From Allobaculum mucilyticum (GTDB lineage: Bacteria > Bacillota_I > Bacilli_A > Erysipelotrichales > Erysipelotrichaceae): a stretch of DNA of 64,000 bases. The translations under genes and the position numbers were made by a program. Each line of letters starts with the position of its first letter. The first letter of the stretch is position 1. The notes beneath the pieces were generated by a model. The model saw only the letters and a program-made list of their open reading frames with translations. It searched no databases and was not told the origin of the DNA. Location: contig NZ_CP078089.1 in NCBI RefSeq assembly GCF_022701195.1, forward strand, positions 62,001 to 126,000, read 5' to 3'. Of the stretch, positions 8,406 through 16,470 are shown in pieces.

Positions 8406-8801
8406 TTACAGCCGGCAGGCGGCAATGCTTTCCGTGATTACGCGCGAGAGCAGACCGATATCTGTGCGTCCGGTGAAGTCAAACCGGGCAGAGAATCCAC
8501 TTGTAAAATGCAATTCAAGCTCCGTATCGGAGAAAAGCTCCGCAAAACCAGGAGTCTGAATGGTGAAGTACTGAATGCGGGAGTAGGGCATGGAGGTAAA
8601 GGATTTGCGTCGTCCGGTAAATCCCTGAACGTCCACAGAAATAATGCGCATGTTTGTAAAGATGATCTGATCGCGAACAGTTGCAAAAGCCATAATGACT
8701 TCTTCGTCGCTAATCAGCATGCCATCGATGTCCTTGCGGACTGAAGTAGATGGAATGGGTTTGAGGGTCAGAATGGAATCCTGATTAAAATTGATTGCCA
8801 T
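8406..8801 (-). CDS. Bacterial PH-domain protein
   Basis: A 131-residue single-domain protein resembling the bacterial pleckstrin-homology family (bPH_1, formerly DUF1696). The pattern of alternating beta strands (DQIIFTNMRIISVDVQG, RKSFTSMPYSRIQYFTIQTPG, ELELHFTSGFSARFDFTG) and a C-terminal helix (IGLLSRVITESIAAC) fits. Such proteins form rings or bind ligands in the cytoplasm, but their role is mostly undefined. It is monocistronic and converges with msrA. The ribosome site AGGAG lies just upstream of the start. Family call is good, function unknown. Confidence 0.75.
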   Translation of the reverse strand: MAINFNQDSILTLKPIPSTSVRKDIDGMLISDEEVIMAFATVRDQIIFTNMRIISVDVQGFTGRRKSFTSMPYSRIQYFTIQTPGFAELFSDTELELHFTSGFSARFDFTGRTDIGLLSRVITESIAACRL

Positions 8802-8984
8802 GATAAATCGTATTCTCCTTGTCTGTTAATCTGATTCAGGTGCTGGAACCTGGAAAAGTACAGTTCTATTCAATCAGACTTTTCGGTTTTCTCTCATTAT
8901 GCTTTTCTAAGTATTTTCCAAGGATTTCTGACATGAAACTTAAGCTGGAATTCTGCTTTACGTGTTGGACTTTGAAAATAGAAA

Positions 8985-9025
8985 TCAAAAAGGGCAGGCC
9001 GACAGAAGATTGTTCTGTCCGGCCT
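8985..9025 (-). terminator. Terminator of the amino acid ABC importer operon
   Basis: Read on the - strand, AGGCCGGACAGAA pairs with TTCTGTCGGCCT (one unpaired base) and is followed by GCCCTTTTTGATTT. It lies 30 bases after the ATPase gene. Confidence 0.85.
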
Positions 9026-9054
9026 GTCCGGATCGATATAACGAAATAATTCGA

Positions 9055-9858
9055 CTAAGCAGAAAGCTTGCCGATAAAGTCGCGTACACGCGGATTGGAA
9101 GAACCGAAGAGCTCGGCAGGGGATCCCTGCTCAAGAATGGTTCCTTTATCAATGAAGATAATCCGGTCAGAGACTTCACGGGCAAAACCAAGTTCGTGGG
9201 TAACGATGACCATCGTAATATGCTCGGCAGCCAGCTGCTTGAGTACTTTTAATACGTCTGCGGTCAGCTCCGGATCCAGAGCCGAAGTCGGCTCATCCAG
9301 AAACAGCACTTCCGGCTTCATTGCCAGAGCCCGGGCAACTCCGACACGCTGCTGCTGTCCGCCGGAAAGCTGGCAGGGATAGGAGTCAGCCTTATCGCTC
9401 AGTCCAAACTGGCCAAGCAGATCACGGGCTGTCTTTTCTGCCTGCGCTTTATCAATATGAGCCACTTTGATCTGCGGATCCATGATGTTTTTCAGAACGG
9501 TATAGTGCGGAAACAGGTTGAAGTTCTGAAAGACCAGACCGAAATGGCTGTGGATCTTCGACAGTTCTTTTTTTGGGACATATTGCGAGGGACCGAATTC
9601 GTCTCCCAGTGCCTCGCAGACTGTATCGCTGCCATAGCGCAGGGAACCATGATCCATCGTCTCAAGCAGAGTCGAACAGCGAAGAAGCGTCGACTTGCCC
9701 GATCCTGACGGACCGATGATGGAGACAATTTCGCCAGGGAAGACTTCAAGAGAAATATCTTTGAGTACTTCCGTCTGTCCAAACGACTTGGACAGACGCG
9801 TAACGGACAGAAGAGGAGCCGGTGTGAGGACGGTGTCCTGTTCTTTGATTTCTTGCAT
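9055..9858 (-). CDS. Polar amino acid ABC transporter, ATP-binding protein
   Basis: A 267-residue ABC ATPase of the GlnQ/HisP type that drives uptake of a polar amino acid. It has Walker [10 protein letters not shown] (about residue 50), the [15 protein letters not shown] signature, Walker [16 protein letters not shown] and the H-loop IVTHELGFA. The N-terminus has an extra ~15 residues before the usual first strand. It is the last gene of a three-gene - strand operon (binding protein, permease, ATPase), 15 bases after the permease stop, with GGAGGATG as ribosome site. The transported amino acid cannot be told from the sequence. Confidence 0.92.
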   Translation of the reverse strand: MQEIKEQDTVLTPAPLLSVTRLSKSFGQTEVLKDISLEVFPGEIVSIIGPSGSGKSTLLRCSTLLETMDHGSLRYGSDTVCEALGDEFGPSQYVPKKELSKIHSHFGLVFQNFNLFPHYTVLKNIMDPQIKVAHIDKAQAEKTARDLLGQFGLSDKADSYPCQLSGGQQQRVGVARALAMKPEVLFLDEPTSALDPELTADVLKVLKQLAAEHITMVIVTHELGFAREVSDRIIFIDKGTILEQGSPAELFGSSNPRVRDFIGKLSA

Positions 9859-9873
9859 CGCACATCCTCCTTT

Positions 9874-10524
9874 TTATGTCCGGTAATAGCTGTAATGCTT
9901 TTCGATCTGGTCCATGACGTAGCTGACAACCAGGTTGAAGATGTAATAGTACAGACCAGCGATCATCAACGGAATAATTGTTGCCTGTGCAGCGGCAAGC
10001 TGTTTGGCAACCGTGAACATTTCCGCAACCGCGATAACGAATGCTAAGGACGTATCCTTAACAAGCGTAATGATTTCGTTGGTGATCGCAGGAAGAACCT
10101 GTTTGATCAGCTGTGGGAGCAGAATATGGAAAAACGTCTGTGTTTTGGAATAGCCCAGAACTTTTGCGGCTTCTTCCTGGCCTTTGGGCAGCGACTGCAG
10201 ACCGCTGCGGTAAATCTCCGCAAAGTAGGCTGCGTAGTTGAGTGAGAAGGCGATGATGACCGCGATGAAGCGATAATCCGGAGAAAGTCGGATCTTGAAC
10301 AGATAGTACGGTCCGAAGTAGACCACTAAGAGCTGAAGCATCAGCGGCGTTCCGCGCATGATCGAAATATAGAAGCTGGTCAGGGAACTGACGATCTTAT
10401 TCTTCGACATGCGTCCGAAAGCTACGATCATGCCAAGGGGCATTGAGAAAAGAATCGTAAGGAAGAAGATCTCCAGCGAAACGACAAGACTTTTTCCAAT
10501 CTCAATAAATGTAGTCCAGTCCAT
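9874..10524 (-). CDS. Polar amino acid ABC transporter, permease
   Basis: A 216-residue inner-membrane permease of the His/Glu/Gln/Arg/opine family. It has about five hydrophobic segments and the cytoplasmic coupling motif around YAAYFAEIYRSGLQSLPKGQEEAAKVLGYS, the EAA loop that docks with the ATPase. The N-terminal segment is SLVVSLEIFFLTILFSMPLG. It is probably a homodimer, because the operon holds only one permease gene. It starts 9 bases after the binding-protein gene ends. Confidence 0.92.
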   Translation of the reverse strand: MDWTTFIEIGKSLVVSLEIFFLTILFSMPLGMIVAFGRMSKNKIVSSLTSFYISIMRGTPLMLQLLVVYFGPYYLFKIRLSPDYRFIAVIIAFSLNYAAYFAEIYRSGLQSLPKGQEEAAKVLGYSKTQTFFHILLPQLIKQVLPAITNEIITLVKDTSLAFVIAVAEMFTVAKQLAAAQATIIPLMIAGLYYYIFNLVVSYVMDQIEKHYSYYRT

Positions 10525-10533
10525 TGAAGACCC

Positions 10534-11382
10534 TTATTTCCGGTACTGATCAATAACGATGAAGTCGCTCAGACCATATTTTTCTGCAAGTTCAGCAACG
10601 GTTCCGTTGTCATACAGTTCATAGATATCTTCCTGTACGGTATCGCGCAGATCAGTGTTTCCTTTCAGGAAGCCGACTGCATAAACTTCAGAAGCCAGCG
10701 GCTCGTCGAGCTTTTTATATTTATCCGGGTTCTTGTCGATCTGATACTGAGCAACGCCGATATCCATGGCAACCGCATCAATTCCGCCGGCTTCCATATC
10801 CATCAGGGCAGTGTTGTAATCGCCGTACTGGGTCAGGCTGGCAAAAGAGTCAGCGAGTTCTTTGTGATCGTCGCTTTCAAGAGCGGCAAGTGCAGAAGAG
10901 TCTTTCTGTACGCCGACATTCTTTCCAGCCAGATCTGCTGCAGAGGCAATATCCGAGTCAGCCGGAACAACGAAAACCTGCGAGTTGTCGATATAAGGTT
11001 CCGAGAAGGTGTAGTCATCTTCACGGCCGTCCATGGTGAATCCGTTCCAGATGCAGTCGATGGTTCCGCTCGAGAGTTCCATATCTTTGGCATCCCAGTC
11101 GATCGGCTGTTTAACCAGCTTCCATCCTTCGAGATCCGCTACTGCTTCAGCCATTTCCAGGTCAAAGCCTGTATATTCACCGTTTTCGTCTTTGTAGCCG
11201 TAAGGCGGGAATTCTGCATCAAAGCCGACAGTAAATGTCGACTGATCGGACGATGCAGCGTTTGAAGCAGCTGACGAGTTTTTGTCTGCTGTGGAAGAGG
11301 AAGCAGGTGCGCTGCTCGAAGAGCATCCTGCCATCAGAACAGCAGCCAGAGCCGCCGTCATAAATCTTGCGGTGTTTTTCAT
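10534..11382 (-). CDS. Polar amino acid ABC transporter, substrate-binding lipoprotein
   Basis: A 282-residue extracellular solute-binding protein of family 3. The N-terminus is a lipoprotein signal (MKNTARFMTAALAAVLMAGC) with lipobox LMAGC. A Ser/Ala-rich linker of about 30 residues leads to the mature fold: FTVGFDAEFPPYGYKDENGEYTGFDLEMAEAVA, then DCIWNGFTMDGREDDYTFSEPY. These segments contact the alpha-amino and carboxyl groups of the ligand. The protein is lipidated by the Lgt encoded at 15.5 kb. It is first in the operon, with GGAGAAAAACT upstream. A small inverted repeat TTTCAT/ATGAAA at about 11460-11475 lies in the upstream region. Confidence 0.92.
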   Translation of the reverse strand: MKNTARFMTAALAAVLMAGCSSSSAPASSSTADKNSSAASNAASSDQSTFTVGFDAEFPPYGYKDENGEYTGFDLEMAEAVADLEGWKLVKQPIDWDAKDMELSSGTIDCIWNGFTMDGREDDYTFSEPYIDNSQVFVVPADSDIASAADLAGKNVGVQKDSSALAALESDDHKELADSFASLTQYGDYNTALMDMEAGGIDAVAMDIGVAQYQIDKNPDKYKKLDEPLASEVYAVGFLKGNTDLRDTVQEDIYELYDNGTVAELAEKYGLSDFIVIDQYRK

Positions 11383-11950
11383 AGTTTTTCTCCTGATTCA
11401 GTGCCGGAATTCTGCCAGTGAAAATGACGGAACCGGACAATATGTGAAATCTTAACATATTTCATTTGTATGAAAATTCAGTTTTCTGTTTTCAGAGAAG
11501 TTTGAAAGTTTTTCGTACTGTTTCAGCTCATCCTTGTAAGTTTCATCCTGCCCACAAGGGTAAACCAGCACAGTGTACAGAACTCTTTGCAAAAGCGGGG
11601 AGTGATTTGCTTCTTCATCGTTCAGGATCAGTAAGCATGTACAGATCGGGCAGATTTTTCGAAGATATGCAGGCTGATCCGCCTCGGCAGCGACAGAGAA
11701 CAGACTGCCAGAAAGGAATTTCGCTCTTTTGGAAGATTCCGACAGAACTCATGAAGTGAAAGTCTCTCTGGTATTGTTCCGATAAAGCAGAGCGGATCGG
11801 AACGAAGCGGATGCATAAGAATGAATATTATCTTATTCAGTGTATTTCTATCCTTATTAATCCTATTTATCTCTGTAAGACAGGAAGGAATCAAGTTTTG
11901 CGGTCAGAACTGTTGCGGTCATTCGTTCCGATTCCGTTCAGTCCGGTTCG
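11383..11950 (+). other. Divergent intergenic region between the ABC importer and the Fic gene
   Basis: About 570 bases without a supported gene. It holds the (unassigned) promoter of the - strand importer and a perfect 8-bp hairpin at 11776-11803 (GTTCCGAT / ATCGGAAC, 12-base loop) with no T-run. Short open frames here lack ribosome sites. Confidence 0.5.
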
Positions 11951-11956
11951 TATAAT
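11951..11956 (+). promoter_or_regulatory. Probable -10 box of the Fic gene
   Basis: A perfect TATAAT, 28 bases before the ATG at 11985. The -35 region (TTCCGA at 11926-11931) is poor and 19 bases away. It implies that the open frame upstream of 11963 is not translated. Confidence 0.5.
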
Positions 11957-11984
11957 GAAGTTGCCAATCAGGAGGCAGATGCCA

Positions 11985-12983
11985 ATGAAATACATGACGG
12001 TGCTGGAAGCTTCTAAGAAATGGGGCATCTCTGATCGTCGTGTCCGTTTTCTCTGTTCACAGGGAAGAATACGGGGCATTATTCAGCAGGGGCGGCGTTA
12101 TCTGATTCCGGAGACTACCGAAAAGCCGAGAGACGAACGGATCCGGAAAGCAAATTCCGCTGGTTCAAGGAAATATAACGATTTTACACGCCTGGACTTT
12201 CTTAAAGGCATGATCAGCGAACAGGAGAAAACCGATGTTCTTCCTCTAGCGGAAGAACCCCGGGAGTTTATGGTACATTTTTCCTGCAATACGGCAGCGC
12301 TTGAGGGCAGTACGCTGTCGGAGCAGCAGTGCGCTGCAATCTTTCAGGGACACGTTGTCGCTGATCATCCGCTTCGCGAACACCTCGAAGTTCTCGGCAT
12401 CAAAGATGCCATGACCTATGCCATCGAGTGTGTGAAGGAGCGCAAACCGCTTTCACAGAATGTCATCCGCAGCGTGCATCAGTTTCTCTGTCTGGACCAG
12501 CCCTTTTCCAAGGGCAAGTACCGCAGAGTCCGTGTCAGGATCAGCAATACCGAGTCGAGTCCGGTATATCTTGATCTGATGGAACCTCGAATCAACGACT
12601 TGCTTAACGCCAATACGCAGCGAAAAAAAGTGATGCATCCGATCGAGAGAATCGCACGATTCTATCTCGAGTTCGAAGGAATTCATCCCTTCGAAGAGGG
12701 AAACGGACGTACAGCCTGCATTCTGCTCAACCTTGAGCTGATGCAGAACGGCTACCCGCCGATCGATTTTTCCAGAGACGATCAGGAAACCCGGATCCTC
12801 GCGCTGCAGGATTATGAAAGTTCACATAATCCCGCGCAGATGATCCGTCTGATCTCCAAAAAAGCGGAAGAAGAAATGGAACACTATCTGAACAGAAGCC
12901 GGGAAAAACGATCGAAAAAAACAGCCGAACGCCAGCATGCAGACCCTTCCGCATTGCGGAAAAGCAGTCCGCTTCAGGCGTAA
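11985..12983 (+). CDS. Fic-domain protein with N-terminal DNA-binding helix-turn-helix
   Basis: A 332-residue Fic enzyme. Residues 5-42 (TVLEASKKWGISDRRVRFLC, then a beta hairpin ending RRYLIP) form a MerR/excisionase-type winged HTH. Residues 103-108, TAALEG, match the inhibitory helix motif (S/T)xxxE(G/N), which places it in class II, with the inhibitor in front of the Fic core. The active loop HPFEEGNGRT (234-243) has all catalytic residues, so transfer of AMP or a related group onto a protein hydroxyl is expected. The tail is basic. The start at 11985 has AGGAGG nine bases upstream; ATG 11979 is too close to it. No separate antitoxin is adjacent. Confidence 0.85.
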   Translation: MKYMTVLEASKKWGISDRRVRFLCSQGRIRGIIQQGRRYLIPETTEKPRDERIRKANSAGSRKYNDFTRLDFLKGMISEQEKTDVLPLAEEPREFMVHFSCNTAALEGSTLSEQQCAAIFQGHVVADHPLREHLEVLGIKDAMTYAIECVKERKPLSQNVIRSVHQFLCLDQPFSKGKYRRVRVRISNTESSPVYLDLMEPRINDLLNANTQRKKVMHPIERIARFYLEFEGIHPFEEGNGRTACILLNLELMQNGYPPIDFSRDDQETRILALQDYESSHNPAQMIRLISKKAEEEMEHYLNRSREKRSKKTAERQHADPSALRKSSPLQA

Positions 12984-13239
12984 TCTCAGAGTTGTACCGC
13001 ATCGATTCAGCTTCAGAAAAATCCAGAGGCATACACACTGGTCAAAACGGAGCAGGGAAAAGTCCCCGCTCCGTTTTCTGCTGTTCAGGCAAATGATCGA
13101 CACTGAAACACCTGACCGCAAAGTGCAGCTCACCGCTTTCGGGCAAAGCAGGAATCGTGTGATGAATGCTGATTTATACTTTGAAGAGTACAGCGGGATT
13201 GCCGCAATAGAGAAATCTATTCTTCAAGGAGGTTACATT

Positions 13240-14235
13240 ATGTGCACTGGACTTTCCTTCGCCAATGGAAACAGCCATTACTTCGGACGCAACCTTGACC
13301 TGGAAATCGACTACCCGGTTGACGTCGTCATTACACCTAGAAATCATCCGTTCCGCTTCAGAAATGCGGACGGTCTGAAAACCCACAATGCCATCATCGG
13401 CATGGGTCTCGTTCAGAATGACTACCCGCTCTATTTCGAGGGCGTTAACGATAAGGGCCTTGGCATGGCCGGACTCGCATTCTGGACAAGCTGCCATTAT
13501 TTTCCTGTTCAGGAAGGCAAACTCAATCTTGCATCTTTTGAAATCCTGCAGTACATCCTGGGCAAATGCTCCACTGTAGAAGAAGCAAAAGAAGAGTTCA
13601 AAAACATAAACATCACCAACGTCGGCTTCTCATCCGCAATGGCACCAAGTCCGCTTCACTGGCTGATCAGCGATGCGAACAGCTCCATCGTCGTTGAGCA
13701 GACCGAAGCCCATGGTCTGATGGTCTATGATGATCCGTTCAATGTTCTGACCAATGAGCCGGAATTCCCGTTCCATGAAAAGAACCTCTCGTTCTACTGC
13801 AACGTTTCCAATCATCTCGAAAACTTCTCAGAAACCCGCTTTGCTCCCAACTTCCCGGATTTCATCAAAATGGGCGCCGGCATGGGTACATCCGGACTGC
13901 CAGGCGGTCTTGATTCCATGTCCCGTTTCGTCCGCGTAGCGTTCACCCGCTTGAACTCCGTCTGCTCGAATGAGACAGAAGAATGCAGCATTCAGCAGTT
14001 CTTCCATATTCTGTCGTCTGTCTATCAGACCAATGGATGCGACCAGGTTAAACCTGGTGAATATGAAGTCACTCAGTATTCCTGCGGTGCAAACCTGGAA
14101 ACTGGACGCTTCTACTACACCACCTACTCCAACCAGTCCATCACTGCCGTTGACCTGCATAAAGAAGACCTCGACTCCGATCGAATCGTTTCCTATCCTG
14201 TCAAACGCGATCTTCGAGTTGAACTCCAGAACTAA
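13240..14235 (+). CDS. bsh: Bile salt hydrolase (choloylglycine hydrolase)
   Basis: A 331-residue Ntn-hydrolase that removes glycine or taurine from conjugated bile acids. Cys2, exposed after removal of Met1, is the nucleophile. The catalytic neighbours FGRNLDLE (Arg17, Asp20) are in place. So are the loop VLTNEPEFPFHEKNLSFY, with the conserved Asn, and GLPGGLDSMSRFVRVAF, with the catalytic Arg. Penicillin V acylase is the alternative in this family, but the last motif favours bile salts. The start is fixed by Cys2 and by AAGGAGG at 13226-13232. A longer upstream frame would bury the nucleophile. It stands alone with its own terminator and has no signal peptide, as usual for cytoplasmic BSH. 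Confidence 0.88.
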   Translation: MCTGLSFANGNSHYFGRNLDLEIDYPVDVVITPRNHPFRFRNADGLKTHNAIIGMGLVQNDYPLYFEGVNDKGLGMAGLAFWTSCHYFPVQEGKLNLASFEILQYILGKCSTVEEAKEEFKNINITNVGFSSAMAPSPLHWLISDANSSIVVEQTEAHGLMVYDDPFNVLTNEPEFPFHEKNLSFYCNVSNHLENFSETRFAPNFPDFIKMGAGMGTSGLPGGLDSMSRFVRVAFTRLNSVCSNETEECSIQQFFHILSSVYQTNGCDQVKPGEYEVTQYSCGANLETGRFYYTTYSNQSITAVDLHKEDLDSDRIVSYPVKRDLRVELQN

Positions 14236-14269
14236 TCCGTCTTTGCCCGATCTTCTCAAATCTGAAAAA

Positions 14270-14303
14270 AGCCTGCGCAGAGCGATCTGCGCAGGTTTTC
14301 TTT
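14270..14303 (+). terminator. Rho-independent terminator after bsh
   Basis: A 9-bp stem CCTGCGCAG / CTGCGCAGG with a 6-base loop, then TTTTCTTT. Confidence 0.9.
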
Positions 14304-14432
14304 ATCCCCCATCGGACAGGAAATGACACAGCAGGGAAGAGCAGACAGAAGAAGTGAAGAGCCTTTCTGAAAGATGACTCCTGTAAACGGCACTCAGCGT
14401 ACAGATCCGTAAGGATGCAGGCAGAGCGTCAG

Positions 14433-14461
14433 TCCGACGATATTTCCGGATTTGTTATACT
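14433..14461 (+). promoter_or_regulatory. Probable promoter of the metallophosphoesterase gene
   Basis: TATACT at 14456-14461 with TCCGAC 17 bases upstream. The hexamer ends only 6 bases before the ATG at 14468, so transcription would begin at or next to the start codon. Confidence 0.45.
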
Positions 14462-14467
14462 TGGACT

Positions 14468-15376
14468 ATGACTCGATCACGATATTCATGGCTCAAGAGG
14501 CTCTGTATTCCTCTGGCCATTGCATCTATTGGTCTGGAGGGCTATCAGGCTCTGCGTCAGGATCTGCAGACAAGCCGCTATGACATCAATGCAGTTGGAC
14601 TGCCTGCTGCTTTTGACGGACTTCGCATCCTTCATCTTTCTGATCTGCACGGCTCCATGCCGGAAGGTCTTCTGGAAACGTGCAAGACACTCGAACCGGA
14701 TCTGATTTTCTGTACAGGTGACATGTATGACGGCGTCCAGCATGCAGCCATTACAGATAATCTCCTTGATTCGCTGACCAAACTGGCCCCGGTTTATCTT
14801 GTCGGCGGAAATCACGAATACTATGCCGGCAGCTGGAACAAGAGGGCAGAGAAGCTTGAAGGACGGGGAATCCATGTCATGGATGACCGGGTTCTGACGC
14901 TGCACGCTTCCGATCTGCCGCGGATTTCGAAGGATGCAAAGCTGAATGATGGTGCGGATCCAGCCATTGAAATTGCCGGACTGGCTGACCCGGATCTGCG
15001 TTATACCTGGTCTGCTGCAAGACGTCTGAAAGAAATGAAGCATTCGATGCAGCAGCTTCCCGAAAAGAAAGACTTCCGTCTTCTGCTTTACCACCGGGCA
15101 GATCTGTTTGAGCAGACTGCTCCCCTGAAGGCTGATGTGGTCTTCAGCGGTCATCTGCACGGCGGTCAGTGGCGCTTCTTCAATCACGGTCTGCTAGCAC
15201 CCGACGACGGCGATCGATGCGTGGTGTTTCCCAAATATGATGCCGGAGTTTTTGAGCGCGATGACTCAGCGCTGGTTGTCAGCCGCGGGCTTGGCGATCA
15301 GATGAAAGTTCCGCGCCTGTTCAACCGGCCGGAAGTGATTCTCGTTACTCTTCACTCTGTTGCTGAACTTTATTAG
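14468..15376 (+). CDS. Membrane-anchored metallophosphoesterase
   Basis: A 302-residue calcineurin-like phosphoesterase (YkuE/YaeI type). The N-terminal WLKRLCIPLAIASIGLEGY is a signal anchor or one membrane segment. The metal-binding blocks follow in order: LHLSDLHG (about 55), CTGDMYD (about 84), GGNHEYY (about 116), a histidine in LLYHRADL and FSGHLHGGQW (about 232). Relatives of this type act on UDP-lipid or other phosphodiesters at the membrane surface; the substrate here is unknown. No ribosome site precedes the ATG, and the -10 box sits so close that the mRNA may be leaderless. Confidence 0.85.
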   Translation: MTRSRYSWLKRLCIPLAIASIGLEGYQALRQDLQTSRYDINAVGLPAAFDGLRILHLSDLHGSMPEGLLETCKTLEPDLIFCTGDMYDGVQHAAITDNLLDSLTKLAPVYLVGGNHEYYAGSWNKRAEKLEGRGIHVMDDRVLTLHASDLPRISKDAKLNDGADPAIEIAGLADPDLRYTWSAARRLKEMKHSMQQLPEKKDFRLLLYHRADLFEQTAPLKADVVFSGHLHGGQWRFFNHGLLAPDDGDRCVVFPKYDAGVFERDDSALVVSRGLGDQMKVPRLFNRPEVILVTLHSVAELY

Positions 15377-15553
15377 TTGAAGCACAAGCCCCGTACGGCA
15401 CAAGCCTGTACTGGAGCAGAATGTCCTTTAGAAAGCAGGGATGGAAGAAAACCGTTCAATCCTTTAGAATGGTACAAGTGCCTTCTGTAACATGGCACAT
15501 AAGCAAACGCTGTTTTCAGCATTCTGTTTCTGCACAGATCAAGGAGGAGATCC

Positions 15554-16339
15554 ATGTATCCTGTTCTTGTCTCCTTTGGAGATATTCATGTTTATTCATA
15601 CGGACTGATGATTGCGATCGGCATTCTGGTCGCGTATACGCTGGCTGAAAAGAAAGTCCGTAAAGCCGGCTATGATACAAAGCGCCTGGAATGGCTGGTC
15701 TTTACGATTCTTGCCGGCGGCTTTGCGGGTTCGAAAATCCTCTACTGGATTACCCGCATCGGCGATATTCCGAGTGATCCGACCATTCTGACAAATCTTG
15801 GCGATGGCTGGGTCGTCTACGGCGGAATCATCGGCGGTATTCTTGCCGGCTGGGTTTACTGCAAAAACCACGGCATGAACTTCCAGGAGTGGTTCGATCT
15901 GATCATCCCGGAAGTTGCTCTTGCACAGGGCTTTGGCCGCATCGGCTGCCTGCTTGCCGGATGCTGCTACGGTATTGAAACCGCAAGCGGAATCGGCATT
16001 GTTTTCCCGGAAAACTCGCTGGCACCCTCTGGAGTCGCACTCTTCCCGTCGCAGATCGTCATGTCGGTCTATGACTTTGCACTGTTCTTCTTCCTGGAAT
16101 GGTTCTCGAAAAAGAAAAAATTCCATGGCGAAGTCGGCTGCATCTATCTGATTGCCTATTCGGTCGGACGCTTTGTCATTGAGTTCTTCCGCGGCGATCT
16201 GATCCGCGGCGTTGTGAACGGTCTTTCAACATCGCAGTACATTTCGATTGCGGTTGTGATCGCGGCAATTGTGATCATGTATCTTGGACGGAAGAAGAAG
16301 AAAGAAGACCACGGATCTTCTGCTTCAAAAGCGGCCTGA
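15554..16339 (+). CDS. lgt: Prolipoprotein diacylglyceryl transferase
   Basis: A 261-residue, about seven-span membrane enzyme that moves diacylglycerol from phosphatidylglycerol to the lipobox cysteine of prolipoproteins. The Lgt signature GRIGCLLAGCCYGI is near residue 137, with the catalytic region GWVVYGGIIGGILAG before it and YSVGRFVIEFFRGD near the end. The tail is basic (GRKKKKEDHGSS). AAGGAGG lies 6 bases before the start. It serves the lipoproteins seen in this window, such as the amino acid binding protein and the lipoprotein at 62 kb. It is a single gene with its own terminator. Confidence 0.96.
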   Translation: MYPVLVSFGDIHVYSYGLMIAIGILVAYTLAEKKVRKAGYDTKRLEWLVFTILAGGFAGSKILYWITRIGDIPSDPTILTNLGDGWVVYGGIIGGILAGWVYCKNHGMNFQEWFDLIIPEVALAQGFGRIGCLLAGCCYGIETASGIGIVFPENSLAPSGVALFPSQIVMSVYDFALFFFLEWFSKKKKFHGEVGCIYLIAYSVGRFVIEFFRGDLIRGVVNGLSTSQYISIAVVIAAIVIMYLGRKKKKEDHGSSASKAA

Positions 16340-16380
16340 TCCGCGGTATAAAAACCATTTACAGTTCTGATTTGATTTAT

Positions 16381-16409
16381 GGACATCCTGAACAGGGATG
16401 TCCTTTTTT
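16381..16409 (+). terminator. Rho-independent terminator after lgt
   Basis: Stem GGACATCC / GGATGTCC around TGAACAG, followed by TTTTTTG. Confidence 0.9.
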
Positions 16410-16470
16410 GTACTCTGAGCAAACCGGTCCTGGCACCGGACAAAAAACGGTGCGCTATACTGTCAGGCGT

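Noticed and set aside
16431-16456. Sigma-54-type promoter (TGGCAC) before the MATE gene
   Set aside because: The -24 half is present but no TTGC-type -12 element follows at the required distance.
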